Shown: piece after piece, positions 36,047 through 44,257 of the stretch | Layout: each line of letters starts with the position of its first letter | Numbering within the stretch: position 1 is the stretch's first letter | Assembly: GCF_000287675.1 (NCBI RefSeq) | Contig: NZ_ALJL01000023.1 | Span: 215,591-279,590 of the forward strand | Length of the DNA stretch: 64,000 nucleotides | Origin: Lachnoanaerobaculum sp. ICM7 | Lineage (GTDB): Bacteria; Bacillota; Clostridia; Lachnospirales; Lachnospiraceae | Direction of reading: 5' to 3' | The notes under the pieces: generated by a model | What the model saw: only the letters and a program-made list of their open reading frames with translations | What the model was told of the DNA's origin: nothing | The model's database searches: none | Translations under genes and position numbers: made by a program

Positions 36047-36080
36047 GCAACTGTCTGTAATATCAGATGGTTGCTTTTTT
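36047..36080 (+). terminator. Terminator after the two-helix membrane protein gene
   Basis: GCAACTGTCTG (36047-36057) pairs, with one mismatch, with CAGATGGTTGC (36064-36074), followed by six T. Confidence 0.8.
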
Positions 36081-36081
36081 A

Positions 36082-36240
36082 GGCTCTATAATTAATGTTG
36101 GGGTTTGGCATTTGCCAATCTCAACATTTTTTATTACTATAAATAAAAAAACCTCCAAGTCCCCAGTTCACAACAACTACACTTGGAGGAGGTGTTCATA
36201 TGAACGACCTAGCTAAAATTTTAGGCATTTATGATGCGAA
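36082..36240 (+). mobile_element. Possible 5' end of an insertion sequence (ISL3-like), truncated
   Basis: Starts GGCTCTATAATTAATGTTG, resembling ISL3-family termini. It continues with a long inverted repeat (about 36094-36128, AATGTTG to CAACATT) and a second hairpin, CCTCCAAGT (36152-36160) with ACTTGGAGG (36181-36189). The second hairpin would mask the GGAGGAGG ribosome site of a frame starting at ATG 36200 (MNDLAKILGIYDA). After about 13 codons the frame runs antisense into another gene and stops at 36328. The leader design is typical of transposase genes; the family assignment is tentative. Confidence 0.35.
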
Positions 36241-36242
36241 AG

Positions 36243-36479
36243 TCAAGCATCTTCCATCTTCTTTAAAAACTTTTCAAACAATGCAGGAACCACCAAAATC
36301 CCTCCTATGCATCTTAACATGGAACTGAAATTATAAACCATCATAACATAATAGTTAACATCAAAAGATCCATATACTCTCACAAAATTATCTGCCATCC
36401 CTGAACCTAATGTCGGTGATAAAACAACAAGTATAACACCTATAATAAAACTTGCTTTTATAAGATTCTCTCTAATAAT
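36243..36479 (-). CDS. Small membrane protein with apparent AUU start
   Basis: An open frame of 78 residues reading IIRENLIKASFIIGVILVVL at its start and ending in FEKFLKKMEDA. Two hydrophobic segments (about residues 7-25 and 44-68) suggest a hairpin membrane protein. There is no ATG, GTG or TTG near the N-terminus. GGAGG lies 7 bases before ATT 36479, the ideal distance, so AUU may be the initiator; alternatively a start codon was lost by mutation. It lies 28 bases downstream of a 19-codon peptide gene on the same transcript. Function unknown. The frame ends at the edge of insertion-sequence debris. Confidence 0.5.
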   Translation of the reverse strand: MIRENLIKASFIIGVILVVLSPTLGSGMADNFVRVYGSFDVNYYVMMVYNFSSMLRCIGGILVVPALFEKFLKKMEDA

Positions 36480-36507
36480 TACACCTCCATATAATATTAT
36501 ACCTTTT

Positions 36508-36567
36508 CTATACTACACAACTTAGCCAATCTCCATTTTCATACCTTTGAGGATTTATACTATTCAT
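36508..36567 (-). CDS. Putative 19-residue peptide gene
   Basis: Encodes MNSINPQRYENGDWLSCVV. GGGAAAGG lies 3-4 bases before the ATG. A sigma-A-type promoter (36654-36682) lies upstream with no competing frame. The peptide is polar with one Cys and one Trp; it matches no peptide class I know. It could be a signal or leader peptide for the membrane protein gene that follows, or a chance frame. Confidence 0.35.
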   Translation of the reverse strand: MNSINPQRYENGDWLSCVV

Positions 36568-36653
36568 ATTCCTTTCCCTACATAATTCTATAAATATATA
36601 ATTTTAATGTCTTAAAAAAGATTGTATTGTTTCTTTTCTCTGCTTATGATACA

Positions 36654-36682
36654 AGTATAACAATTAAAATGATAAATGTAAA
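36654..36682 (-). promoter_or_regulatory. Promoter of the small peptide/membrane-protein cassette
   Basis: Read leftward: -35 TTTACA (36677-36682), 17-base spacer, -10 TATACT (36654-36659). The stretch 36683-36815 beyond it shows no coding signal. Confidence 0.55.
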
Positions 36683-36949
36683 TATTTTTTGCCCGTCTTC
36701 AGGACAAACGCATGAAATGTTAGTTACAGTTCAGGTAAGTAGTTTCTTTAAAGAATAATTATCAAGAGCGCTATAAGTACCCGGAATTTAGTTATTTAAT
36801 TTTAAGCACCACAAGAAGGGGCTGTCGGGAAATGGCAGCCATAAAAGAGGGAGGAGTAACTCAAAACGAGTCACTCCTTCCTAAGTTTTTACATAAAAAA
36901 AGATGGCTAACGATAACCATCTTTCTCCGTTACATGTTATAATGTAACT

Positions 36950-37227
36950 ATGCTCACAATTAATTATTATAACGACTTTTTTGAAATAGGTCAACAGAAA
37001 ATCAACTTTAGCTTCTATGAATTGAGTTTACCCGATGACGATCCAGTCTATACCCTAAAAAAGTTATGGAGGATTTAGATTTTTCCGGACTGTTAGCCAA
37101 TTGTTCGGATAAGGTTTATAAAGAATTTATGCTTTTTGCAATAGGAAGAAATATAAATAAATATCATCGTTTTCTCTATGCCAAACTAAAGAAATTTGAA
37201 GGAAAACTACAGGAGAAAACAGCATAG
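36950..37227 (+). pseudogene. IS1182-family transposase remnant
   Basis: Starts with MLTINYYNDFFEIGQQKINF, the typical IS1182 transposase N-terminus. One base is lost in a run of A near 37050-37057, shifting the frame to an early stop. The original frame resumes (MEDLDFSGLLANCSDK), then jumps directly to the C-terminus (VYKEFMLFAIGRNINKYHRF to LQEKTA, stop 37225-37227). The catalytic DDE core is missing. Confidence 0.85.
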
Positions 37228-37300
37228 TAAAAAATGCAAAAGCAAAATTTCAGCCAAGGAGGTTTTATGCCACAAAAACAGACAGTATTATAGAAAAACA

Positions 37301-37354
37301 AAATATCCTGACAAAGTCACAAAGCCAAAAAGCCTTGTATTTGTCAGGATATTT
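37301..37354. terminator. Terminator hairpin inside the IS remnant
   Basis: AAATATCCTGACAAA (37301-37315) is perfectly complementary to TTTGTCAGGATATTT (37340-37354). It may also end transcripts of the convergent PTS gene. Confidence 0.7.
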
Positions 37355-37417
37355 CTATTTAGTTCTGCGGGAAGTAAATTTACTTATTTCCCGACAACTC
37401 CTTGTTTCTTTTTAATA

Positions 37418-39367
37418 TTATTTAACAGCGCTCAACACTTTATCACCCACAGACACATCTCCAAGAGGTGCGCAAGTAACATCACTGTATTCAAAACTGT
37501 TTGTCACAAGTACAGGAGTTGTCATAAGATATCCGGCCTCTGAAATTGCCTTGGCGTCAAACTTCATAATAGCCTGACCCTTCTTTATCTTATCTCCGTT
37601 TGCAACCAATGCTTCAAAATGCTTTCCGCCAAGTTCCACCGTATTTACACCCACATGCACTATAAGCTCCACTCCGTTGTCAAGCTTCATACCTACGGCA
37701 TGTCCCATAAGCGCAATTACAGTACCGTCATCCGGAGCATATACGGTATCTCCGTCAGGTATAATACATATACCCTTTCCAAGTATTCCCGCTATAAAAG
37801 TCTCATCCTTGGTCTCTTCCATAGAAACTATCTTTCCGCTAAGCGGTGAACCCACATCTACAGGTGCATTTTCATCCTTCTTAATCTCTACCCTTACTCC
37901 TTTATCAACCTCTGCGGAGTTTACATTTCCGAGAGCTTTAGCATTCTTATTTTCTTCCACAGGTTCAGTAGCAAGATTTGCATCTATCATGCTTGACGGA
38001 GTAAGTACCCAGCTTGCCGCAAATGCAACCGCCATTGATATAACAAACATCAGTATATATCCCACCGGATTTGAAAGTGTAAGTAAAATTCCGAATATAC
38101 CTGTAACACCTGTTCCTGTTGCTCCAAGCTTAATAATGGAAACAAACATGGCACCCACAGCACCTCCGAGGCATCCTGCAAGGAAAGGTCTGAAGAATCT
38201 GAGGTTAACACCGAATATTGCCGGTTCCGTTATACCCATAAATGCTGAAAGTGATGAAGGGAAACAAAGGCTCTTTATCTTGGGATCCTTTGACTTAACA
38301 GCTATTGCAAGGCAAGCACCGCCCTGTGCTATATTGGCTGCAGATGCAAGAGGTAACCAGTAAGTTACACCATATTTTGCAATCTGTCCGAGGTCTATAA
38401 TGGTATACATATGATGAATACCCATAACAACTGTAGGAGCATACAAAGCACCCATTATAAATGAACCTATGCCAAGAGGTATTGCTATAAGGAGCTGTAC
38501 CGCATTTAAAAATCCGTTCTCAACAAACACAAATACCGGTCCGATAGCTGCGAGTGCAAGATAACCTGTTGCAAATACCGAAACAAGAGGTGTAACAAAT
38601 AAATCAAACATTGCAGGTACCACTTTGTGAAGTCTCTTCTCTATCTGACACATTACCCACACCGATATCATAATCGGAATAACATGTCCTTGGTATCCTA
38701 CCATCTTGATTTTCCAAAGACCGAAAAATACACTTTGAGTTGCTATATCTGTAGCTGTTGCCACATTCCATGCGTTTGTAAGATTCGGATGAATCATTAT
38801 CATACCGATAACCGCACCAAGGTACTGATTTCCACCAAATACTCCCGCTGCCGAATATCCTATAAGTATAGGAAGGAATATGTAGGCAATATTAGAAAAC
38901 AGATTTGCAAACACATATATTGATGACGATGTATCAATATTTAAAAATCCGTTAGCCACCATGAAGTCCAATGCATTCATGATTCCCATCAAAAATCCTG
39001 AAGCAACAATTGCCGGTATTATCGGAACAAAAATATCTCCAAGAGTCTTTATAAATCTCTGAAATATATTTGTATTGGCTGCAGCAGCCGCCTTAGCCTC
39101 TTCTTTTGTAGCTCCGGATATTCCGGCCACATGTATAAACTCATCATAAACCTTATCTACAGTACCTGTACCGTAGATGATCTGTAACTGTCCGGAAGCC
39201 TCAAACACGCCTTTTACACCATCAATGTTTTCAATGGTCTTTTTGTCAACCTTACCGTTATCAACAATTACAAGACGTAATCTTGTAGCACAGTGTGCAG
39301 CGGAAGCAATATTTGAACTTCCTCCTATCGCCGCCAGTACTTCTGTGGCGGATTTGCGATAATCCAT
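37418..39367 (-). CDS. PTS sugar permease EIIBCA, sucrose/trehalose type
   Basis: A 649-residue three-domain phosphotransferase permease. EIIB at about 1-85 has the phosphorylated Cys in AAHCATRLRLV. EIIC at about 105-470 has ten or so helices. EIIA at about 510-649 has the phosphorylated His in VELIVHVGVNTVELGG. The EIIC sequence (MGIHHMYTIIDLGQ, LASAANIAQGGACLAIAVK, ITEPAIFGVNLRF) fits the sucrose/trehalose branch; sucrose is my first choice. No glycosidase for the phosphorylated sugar is adjacent. GGAGG lies before the ATG. Confidence 0.88.
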   Translation of the reverse strand: MDYRKSATEVLAAIGGSSNIASAAHCATRLRLVIVDNGKVDKKTIENIDGVKGVFEASGQLQIIYGTGTVDKVYDEFIHVAGISGATKEEAKAAAAANTNIFQRFIKTLGDIFVPIIPAIVASGFLMGIMNALDFMVANGFLNIDTSSSIYVFANLFSNIAYIFLPILIGYSAAGVFGGNQYLGAVIGMIMIHPNLTNAWNVATATDIATQSVFFGLWKIKMVGYQGHVIPIMISVWVMCQIEKRLHKVVPAMFDLFVTPLVSVFATGYLALAAIGPVFVFVENGFLNAVQLLIAIPLGIGSFIMGALYAPTVVMGIHHMYTIIDLGQIAKYGVTYWLPLASAANIAQGGACLAIAVKSKDPKIKSLCFPSSLSAFMGITEPAIFGVNLRFFRPFLAGCLGGAVGAMFVSIIKLGATGTGVTGIFGILLTLSNPVGYILMFVISMAVAFAASWVLTPSSMIDANLATEPVEENKNAKALGNVNSAEVDKGVRVEIKKDENAPVDVGSPLSGKIVSMEETKDETFIAGILGKGICIIPDGDTVYAPDDGTVIALMGHAVGMKLDNGVELIVHVGVNTVELGGKHFEALVANGDKIKKGQAIMKFDAKAISEAGYLMTTPVLVTNSFEYSDVTCAPLGDVSVGDKVLSAVK

Positions 39368-39416
39368 AGATATCCTCCATATTCTAAACTATCATTTTTC
39401 TTAAATTTCTTTGTAT

Positions 39417-39445
39417 ATTATAAATTAAATAAATCCGTAACGCAA
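39417..39445 (-). promoter_or_regulatory. Promoter of the PTS gene
   Basis: Leftward -35 TTGCGT (39440-39445), 17-base spacer, -10 TATAAT (39417-39422). No terminator or antitermination site lies in the leader, so LicT/SacY-type control is unlikely. Confidence 0.65.
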
Positions 39446-39463
39446 TCTTACACAATGACCACA

Positions 39464-39486
39464 TATACAACTTGCTGTTTTGTATA
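39464..39486. promoter_or_regulatory. Inverted repeat upstream of the PTS promoter
   Basis: TATACAA (39464-39470) and TTGTATA (39480-39486) around a 9-base centre. A further TTGTATATTAT half-site overlaps the -10 box (39411-39421). The half-site resembles that of GntR-type sugar repressors such as TreR; the regulator is not in the window. Confidence 0.4.
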
Positions 39487-39625
39487 TTATTTTCATGTTT
39501 TTATTAATTTATTTTGTCGCTTTGCATTTGAATTTTATTTTCACTATATCTGTAACAGAAAAAAAAGAATCATAATTAAACTGTTATTTATGATAAATTT
39601 ACATCTTGACTATTGACAGGTATTA

Positions 39626-40525
39626 TCAGCTTACACCCCCTATTTCAATCCTTTTTTCAACTTGTTTTCCAAGATACAGATCTTCTCCCACATCAAGTAT
39701 TTTCTTAGCCATGCTGTTATATACTATCCAATGAAAGTCTCCGTCACTTATCTTATTTATACTCATCTCATTATCTATGCCGTAAAATTCCATATCAAAA
39801 TTTCTGAATTTTACAGCCGCCAGATATGCACCGTATAATGTCTGGGAACTCAGTCCTGCTACCGCTTTTATACCTGTATTTGAAATAAGAAAATATTTCA
39901 TGGCTCTTTCCGCCTCGTCTCTGTTTTTTCCGATTTCAAGTATTGTCACGCTTTCTTTCTGCTCCTTAGTAAGGCTGTCTAAAAATGCGGTCTCTCTTTG
40001 CCTGCTTACAGGATCATACTCAGGACCTCTAAGCAGTAAAATCCCCTCCGAATGTTCATTCAAAATCATATGACTTAGAGCTCTTCCTCCCCAAAGGCTG
40101 TCATACTCCATATAGACACTACCTACATCAAAAAATTTCGGATTTTCCAAGATAATCACCGGCATATTAAGTTCCTTTATAGCCTCTCTTACCGATTCCG
40201 AATCTATCGGTGAAATAACCATCACATCTACACCATAGGCGGCCAACTGCTTAATATCTTTACATTGTTGCAGGAAATCTCCTCCTGCTTCCTTCATTAT
40301 GACATTAAGATCACGATTCTTCATTTCAGAGTGTATCTCTTCCATCAAAGCTCCATGTGAAGGATTCTCCACCTCAGGCAAGCTAAGTCCTATCAGGCAG
40401 GAGTATGACTCCACCTTTTCATAAGTTTCGCCGTATAATTTTTCCGATAAAAATAATCCTAAAATGCAAACAAGTATAAAAGCTAAAAGGATCATTTCTT
40501 TGGGATGTTTGAGGATCTTTCTCAT
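39626..40525 (-). CDS. Membrane-anchored sugar-binding protein of a two-component system
   Basis: 299 residues. A single N-terminal membrane helix (about 12-27, MILLAFILVCILGLFL) anchors a periplasmic-binding-protein fold of the ribose/galactose type (YSCLIGLSLPEVENPSHGAL; MVISPIDSESVREAI; ILLLRGPEYDPVSRQRE). No lipobox. It overlaps the response regulator gene by 4 bases (ATGA). Proteins of this kind present a sugar signal to the YesM-type kinase, so this is probably the sensor input for the adjacent ribose-type importer. Confidence 0.8.
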   Translation of the reverse strand: MRKILKHPKEMILLAFILVCILGLFLSEKLYGETYEKVESYSCLIGLSLPEVENPSHGALMEEIHSEMKNRDLNVIMKEAGGDFLQQCKDIKQLAAYGVDVMVISPIDSESVREAIKELNMPVIILENPKFFDVGSVYMEYDSLWGGRALSHMILNEHSEGILLLRGPEYDPVSRQRETAFLDSLTKEQKESVTILEIGKNRDEAERAMKYFLISNTGIKAVAGLSSQTLYGAYLAAVKFRNFDMEFYGIDNEMSINKISDGDFHWIVYNSMAKKILDVGEDLYLGKQVEKRIEIGGVS

Positions 40526-41232
40526 ACTCCTCCTCCATATTGCTTCGGTGATTTCCCCATATATTGTTTAAATACTGTTGAGAAGTAATGCTGGTTCGCA
40601 AATCCCACCATATCGGCTACAGCATTTACAGAATACTCTCCGGTTTCTAAAAGTTCAGCAGCTCTTTGAATCCTAAGCTTTACCAACCACTGTGTAAAAG
40701 GCAGTCCGGTTTCTTCCTTTAATTTATGCGAAAGATAATCGGGACTTACAAAAAGCTTTTCTGCCGCATATTTCAGGTCCATATCCCTGTTTGTATATTG
40801 CTCTTTTAAAAGTTCCAAACAGTCCGCCACAAAGCCTTTCTTCTGTTTTTTTATTTCCTTGAAAGGTACTTGCAATCTTTCAAGTACGGATTTTAACTCC
40901 TCTTCTTTAATAGGCTTTAAAAGATACTCCCTTACACCTAGAGAAATGGCCTGTCTGGCATACTCAAATTCATGAAATCCCGAGATAATAATAATGTCTG
41001 TTTTTGTTTCTTCCGCTTCACGTAGTTTACTTACAAAATCCAGTCCTGACAGTCTCGGCATACAAATATCCGCAAGTATAATATCAGGTACTAAAGTTTT
41101 GGCCATATTAAGTGCTTCCACTCCGTTCTTTGCTTTGCCTACAATATTTAATCCAAGATCAAAGGACATCAGCATTTCTGCCAATCCTTCTCTGATCATA
41201 GGCTCATCATCTGCAATCAATACTTTTTTCAT
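40522..41232 (-). CDS. Response regulator, YesN/AraC type
   Basis: 236 residues. Receiver domain at about 1-120 with phospho-acceptor Asp55 (ADICMPR) and acidic pocket DDE at 8-10; C-terminal AraC-type double HTH (LSHKLKEETGLPFTQWLVKL, VGFANQHYFSTVFKQYMGKS). Start ATG 41232 has GGAGG upstream. It is partner of the kinase gene 18 bases before it. Probable target: the rbs-type operon upstream. Confidence 0.9.
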   Translation of the reverse strand: MKKVLIADDEPMIREGLAEMLMSFDLGLNIVGKAKNGVEALNMAKTLVPDIILADICMPRLSGLDFVSKLREAEETKTDIIIISGFHEFEYARQAISLGVREYLLKPIKEEELKSVLERLQVPFKEIKKQKKGFVADCLELLKEQYTNRDMDLKYAAEKLFVSPDYLSHKLKEETGLPFTQWLVKLRIQRAAELLETGEYSVNAVADMVGFANQHYFSTVFKQYMGKSPKQYGGGV

Positions 41233-41250
41233 TCTCACCTCCGGGCTTTT

Positions 41251-42975
41251 TTACTCTTCTTCTTTTAAGATAAGTAAAGTTGCCACTGTATATCCGTTTT
41301 CATCTTTTGAGTAATGCAATCCGCTACCCTTTGCAAAGCTGTGCCACAGCCTTCTTCCTACATTTTTTACGCCGAATCCGCCCTTCCAGTTTTCCCAGTC
41401 ATTTGCCTTTAAACAAGAATTTAACTGCTCAAGAATTGTCTCTTCCATCTCACAACCGTTATCTCTTATCTGTATACAAATTCCACCTCTAACCGATTCT
41501 GCAGATATCATTATTTTTGCATGTGGATTGTCTGATTCTTTAATACCGTGATACAAGCAATTCTCAACCAATGGCTGAAGACACATTCTGAGTACAAGCT
41601 CATCTCTGATATCCGGTGAACAAAAGATTTCATAAGAAAAAAGATCCTTATATCTCATGCTTTGAATCTCCAAATATGCCTGTATCATTTTAAGCTCCTC
41701 TTTTAAAGGAATCATCTCCTTACCCTTGCTAAGACTTATACGGAAAAACTCGGACATGGTTTCAATCAGATGTACTATATCTCCGGCTCCATGTTTCCTT
41801 GCCATCCAGGCGATCATATCCAAAGTATTATATAAAAAATGAGGTTTTATCTGCTCTTGCATTACCAAAAGTTCCGCTTCACGCTTTTGCTTTTGTTCAA
41901 GCTTCATCATTTCCATCAGAGTTTTAAGCTTCTCCACCATCTTATTGAAAGCATTTCCCAAAATTCTTATATCCTCTTTTGATTCTCTTGTAAATCTAAC
42001 ATCGAGATTTCCCTCGGAAGCCGACTGCATCAAATCCGAAAGCTCTGTTAAAGGCTTGGTTATTTCCAAAAGATAACACACCGACCATATCATAGCCGCC
42101 ACAAAGCAGACACCTGCCATAAATATTGAAATCCTGGTCATACGAAGTGGAATTTTACTTTCCTCTTCCACATCATATGCCCCTACTATCAAAAGCTTTT
42201 TATCACGAAAACGATTAAAAACAAATTTATAGTTTTTATCTCCAATTGAAGAGACTACCACTCCTTCATCTCCTCTAAACCATTTCGGATCAACTCTATA
42301 TACTATCCGGTTTACAGGGCTTAGGATGATTTCTCCACCGTCATCCATTAAAAAGAAAAAGTTTTCAGTATCGGTTTCAAGATTCTGATAAGCCTCTTTA
42401 AATTCTCCAACTGAAACATCCACCATCAATACTCCCAGAGTCTTATCACCTTCCTGTACAGATCTTGCAATGGAAATATAACTGTCACTGTCATAATGTT
42501 TCCAGCTTTGAAGATTTCTAAGCCCACTGTCAAAGCGATAAGAGCTGCCATCCTTTATAGCCTGTAAAAACCAATCCTCTCCATAGAAGCTTTCATGCAC
42601 AGGTCTGTACATATCATTTGAAATATAGTTTTCACCGTCCCCATATACAAGGATCATATTTAAATAATCACTATGAATCTTTTCATAAGCATCAAAAATA
42701 TCACGTACAGCCTGCTCACGGTAGATCTTGGTTTCTTTATCTCCTGTATAAAGACATTCTTTTATTTCCGATGTCTCCGCCAGAATCTTTAAAGTATCAT
42801 CTACAGATTGTATTTTCACCTCAAAAGAATGAGCAAGTTGTCTTTGTAATTCTGTAATATACCCCATTCGTGAACGAAGCATCTCTTTTTTGTAAATATA
42901 ATTTCCTGCCAAAGTCAGCATTGCCGCCACAAATAAAATCATGGCTCCCTGAAATATTAAAAGATCTCTTTTCAT
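41251..42975 (-). CDS. Sensor histidine kinase, YesM/LytS type
   Basis: 574 residues. Membrane helices at about 7-27 and 285-305 flank an extracellular Cache-like domain, followed by HAMP (about 305-360). The His_kinase domain has EQIKPHFLYNTLDMIAWMAR, with the phospho-acceptor His in PHFLYNTL. The ATPase domain ends with DNG and GGFGVKNVGRRL. It is co-transcribed with its regulator and an anchored sugar-binding protein. Confidence 0.92.
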   Translation of the reverse strand: MKRDLLIFQGAMILFVAAMLTLAGNYIYKKEMLRSRMGYITELQRQLAHSFEVKIQSVDDTLKILAETSEIKECLYTGDKETKIYREQAVRDIFDAYEKIHSDYLNMILVYGDGENYISNDMYRPVHESFYGEDWFLQAIKDGSSYRFDSGLRNLQSWKHYDSDSYISIARSVQEGDKTLGVLMVDVSVGEFKEAYQNLETDTENFFFLMDDGGEIILSPVNRIVYRVDPKWFRGDEGVVVSSIGDKNYKFVFNRFRDKKLLIVGAYDVEEESKIPLRMTRISIFMAGVCFVAAMIWSVCYLLEITKPLTELSDLMQSASEGNLDVRFTRESKEDIRILGNAFNKMVEKLKTLMEMMKLEQKQKREAELLVMQEQIKPHFLYNTLDMIAWMARKHGAGDIVHLIETMSEFFRISLSKGKEMIPLKEELKMIQAYLEIQSMRYKDLFSYEIFCSPDIRDELVLRMCLQPLVENCLYHGIKESDNPHAKIMISAESVRGGICIQIRDNGCEMEETILEQLNSCLKANDWENWKGGFGVKNVGRRLWHSFAKGSGLHYSKDENGYTVATLLILKEEE

Positions 42976-43067
42976 CCTTCCACCTCTTTAATAATTGTAT
43001 CATATAAACTATAAATTCATATCAATTTTTAGGCACTGATCATAGCAGTTATTCCCATACTGCAAAT

Positions 43068-43101
43068 AAAAGAGGAGCAAATCAAAATCTGCTCCCCTTT
43101 T
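43068..43101 (-). terminator. Terminator after the sugar-binding protein gene
   Basis: GGAGCA (43074-43079) and TGCTCC (43090-43095) with flanking AAAAG and CTTTT pairing; T-rich leftward (CTCTTTTATTT). It separates the importer genes from the sensor genes. Confidence 0.7.
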
Positions 43102-43133
43102 TATTTGGATTCATTATTCACTTTTATTATTTC

Positions 43134-44183
43134 TTATTTTCCGCCGTATTTTGTCAAAAGCTCTTCAGCATTTTCAGGAACTACCACCTCTGATTTTAAT
43201 GTGATATTTTTTTCAAGTTCCTTGCCTTCAACCAGCAACTCGTATGCACTTTGGATAGCCTCTGCACCACCTGTAGGATATACCTGTGTCATGCTGATTC
43301 TCTTATCGATAACACTCTTGATTCCACCGTCAGGAGTCGGCAAACCGTCAAAACCTACAAACATGATATCCTTCTCTCTTCCTGCCTGCTTTGCGGCAAT
43401 GTAAGCACCCTCAGCCATCGGATCATTTAATGCTATGAAAAGATCGATTTCCTTATTTGTCTGTAACATTTCTTCAGCTACTGTTATAGCTTTTTCTCTC
43501 AACCAGTCTGCATTGTTTACTGCAACTATCTCAACCTTTGGATTTGATGCAATACCTTCTCTAAATCCCTTATCTCTGTCGATTCCTCCTGAAGTACCCT
43601 CAAGTCCCTTAATCTCACAAACTTTTCCACCGTCTTTAAGTAAAGTATTAGCTACATATTCTCCTGCAACTCTACCCATATCTACATTGTCGGCACCTAT
43701 AAACTGAGTATATGTGTCTCCGTCAATCTTACGGTCCAAAAGTATTACAGGAATTCCCGCTTCATAGGCTTCCTTAACTACATTTGTAAGTGGAGTTGCC
43801 TCATTTGGTGAGGTAATAATAAGATCCACTTTCTGCTGTATAAAGTTTTGAATATCTGCTATCTGCTTTGAGTTATCCTGAGCCGCATCGGCATAGATAA
43901 CCTTGAATTCAGGATGCTTTTCAGCTGCCATCTTAATCTGGTCATTCATTGCCACACGCCATGGCTCACCCAGATTACACTGTGACATACCGATTACAAA
44001 TTCCTTTTTCGTTTCTGTTCCTGCAGCCTCACTCTTGCTCTCTCCGGCCTCACTTTTTGCCTCCCCGCTCTGAGCTGCTGTTGTAGAAGCACTCTGACCT
44101 CCACCTCCACAAGCACTCAATCCGAATGCACAAACTGCCGCTAAGCCAAGTCCTAACATTCTCTTAAAACCTTTTTTCATCAT
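43134..44183 (-). CDS. Ribose/galactose-type ABC transporter substrate-binding lipoprotein
   Basis: 349 residues. The signal peptide ends in LSAC (about 22-25), followed by a Ser/Ala/Glu-rich linker (to about 60). Family 4 periplasmic-binding fold: FVIGMSQCNLGEPWRVAMND, VDLIITSPNEATPLTNVVKE, VILLDRKIDGD, FIALNDPMAEGAYIAAK. It has GGAGAA upstream. It is the third gene of the importer operon. The sugar is unspecified; galactose/glucose- or ribose-like pentoses and hexoses are typical. Confidence 0.88.
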   Translation of the reverse strand: MMKKGFKRMLGLGLAAVCAFGLSACGGGGQSASTTAAQSGEAKSEAGESKSEAAGTETKKEFVIGMSQCNLGEPWRVAMNDQIKMAAEKHPEFKVIYADAAQDNSKQIADIQNFIQQKVDLIITSPNEATPLTNVVKEAYEAGIPVILLDRKIDGDTYTQFIGADNVDMGRVAGEYVANTLLKDGGKVCEIKGLEGTSGGIDRDKGFREGIASNPKVEIVAVNNADWLREKAITVAEEMLQTNKEIDLFIALNDPMAEGAYIAAKQAGREKDIMFVGFDGLPTPDGGIKSVIDKRISMTQVYPTGGAEAIQSAYELLVEGKELEKNITLKSEVVVPENAEELLTKYGGK

Positions 44184-44257
44184 ACGATTCTCCTTCCTAT
44201 TTATGTCTGTCCTTATCAGACTGTATTTTTTAATACCGATTTCCGGTATAAAGAGTT

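Larger units (their letters stand above)
36816..37403 (+). mobile_element. IS1182-family insertion sequence, internally deleted
   Basis: Ends are imperfect inverted repeats: AAGGGGCTGTCGGGAAAT (36816-36833) and the complement of AAGGAGTTGTCGGGAAAT (37386-37403), 16 of 18 matching. Between them lie a hairpin upstream of the transposase start, transposase N- and C-terminal fragments, and a 15-bp inverted repeat terminator (37301-37354). At 588 bp it is far shorter than a full element, so it cannot move by itself. No target duplication is obvious. It ends 15 bases from the stop codon of the PTS gene. Confidence 0.85.
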
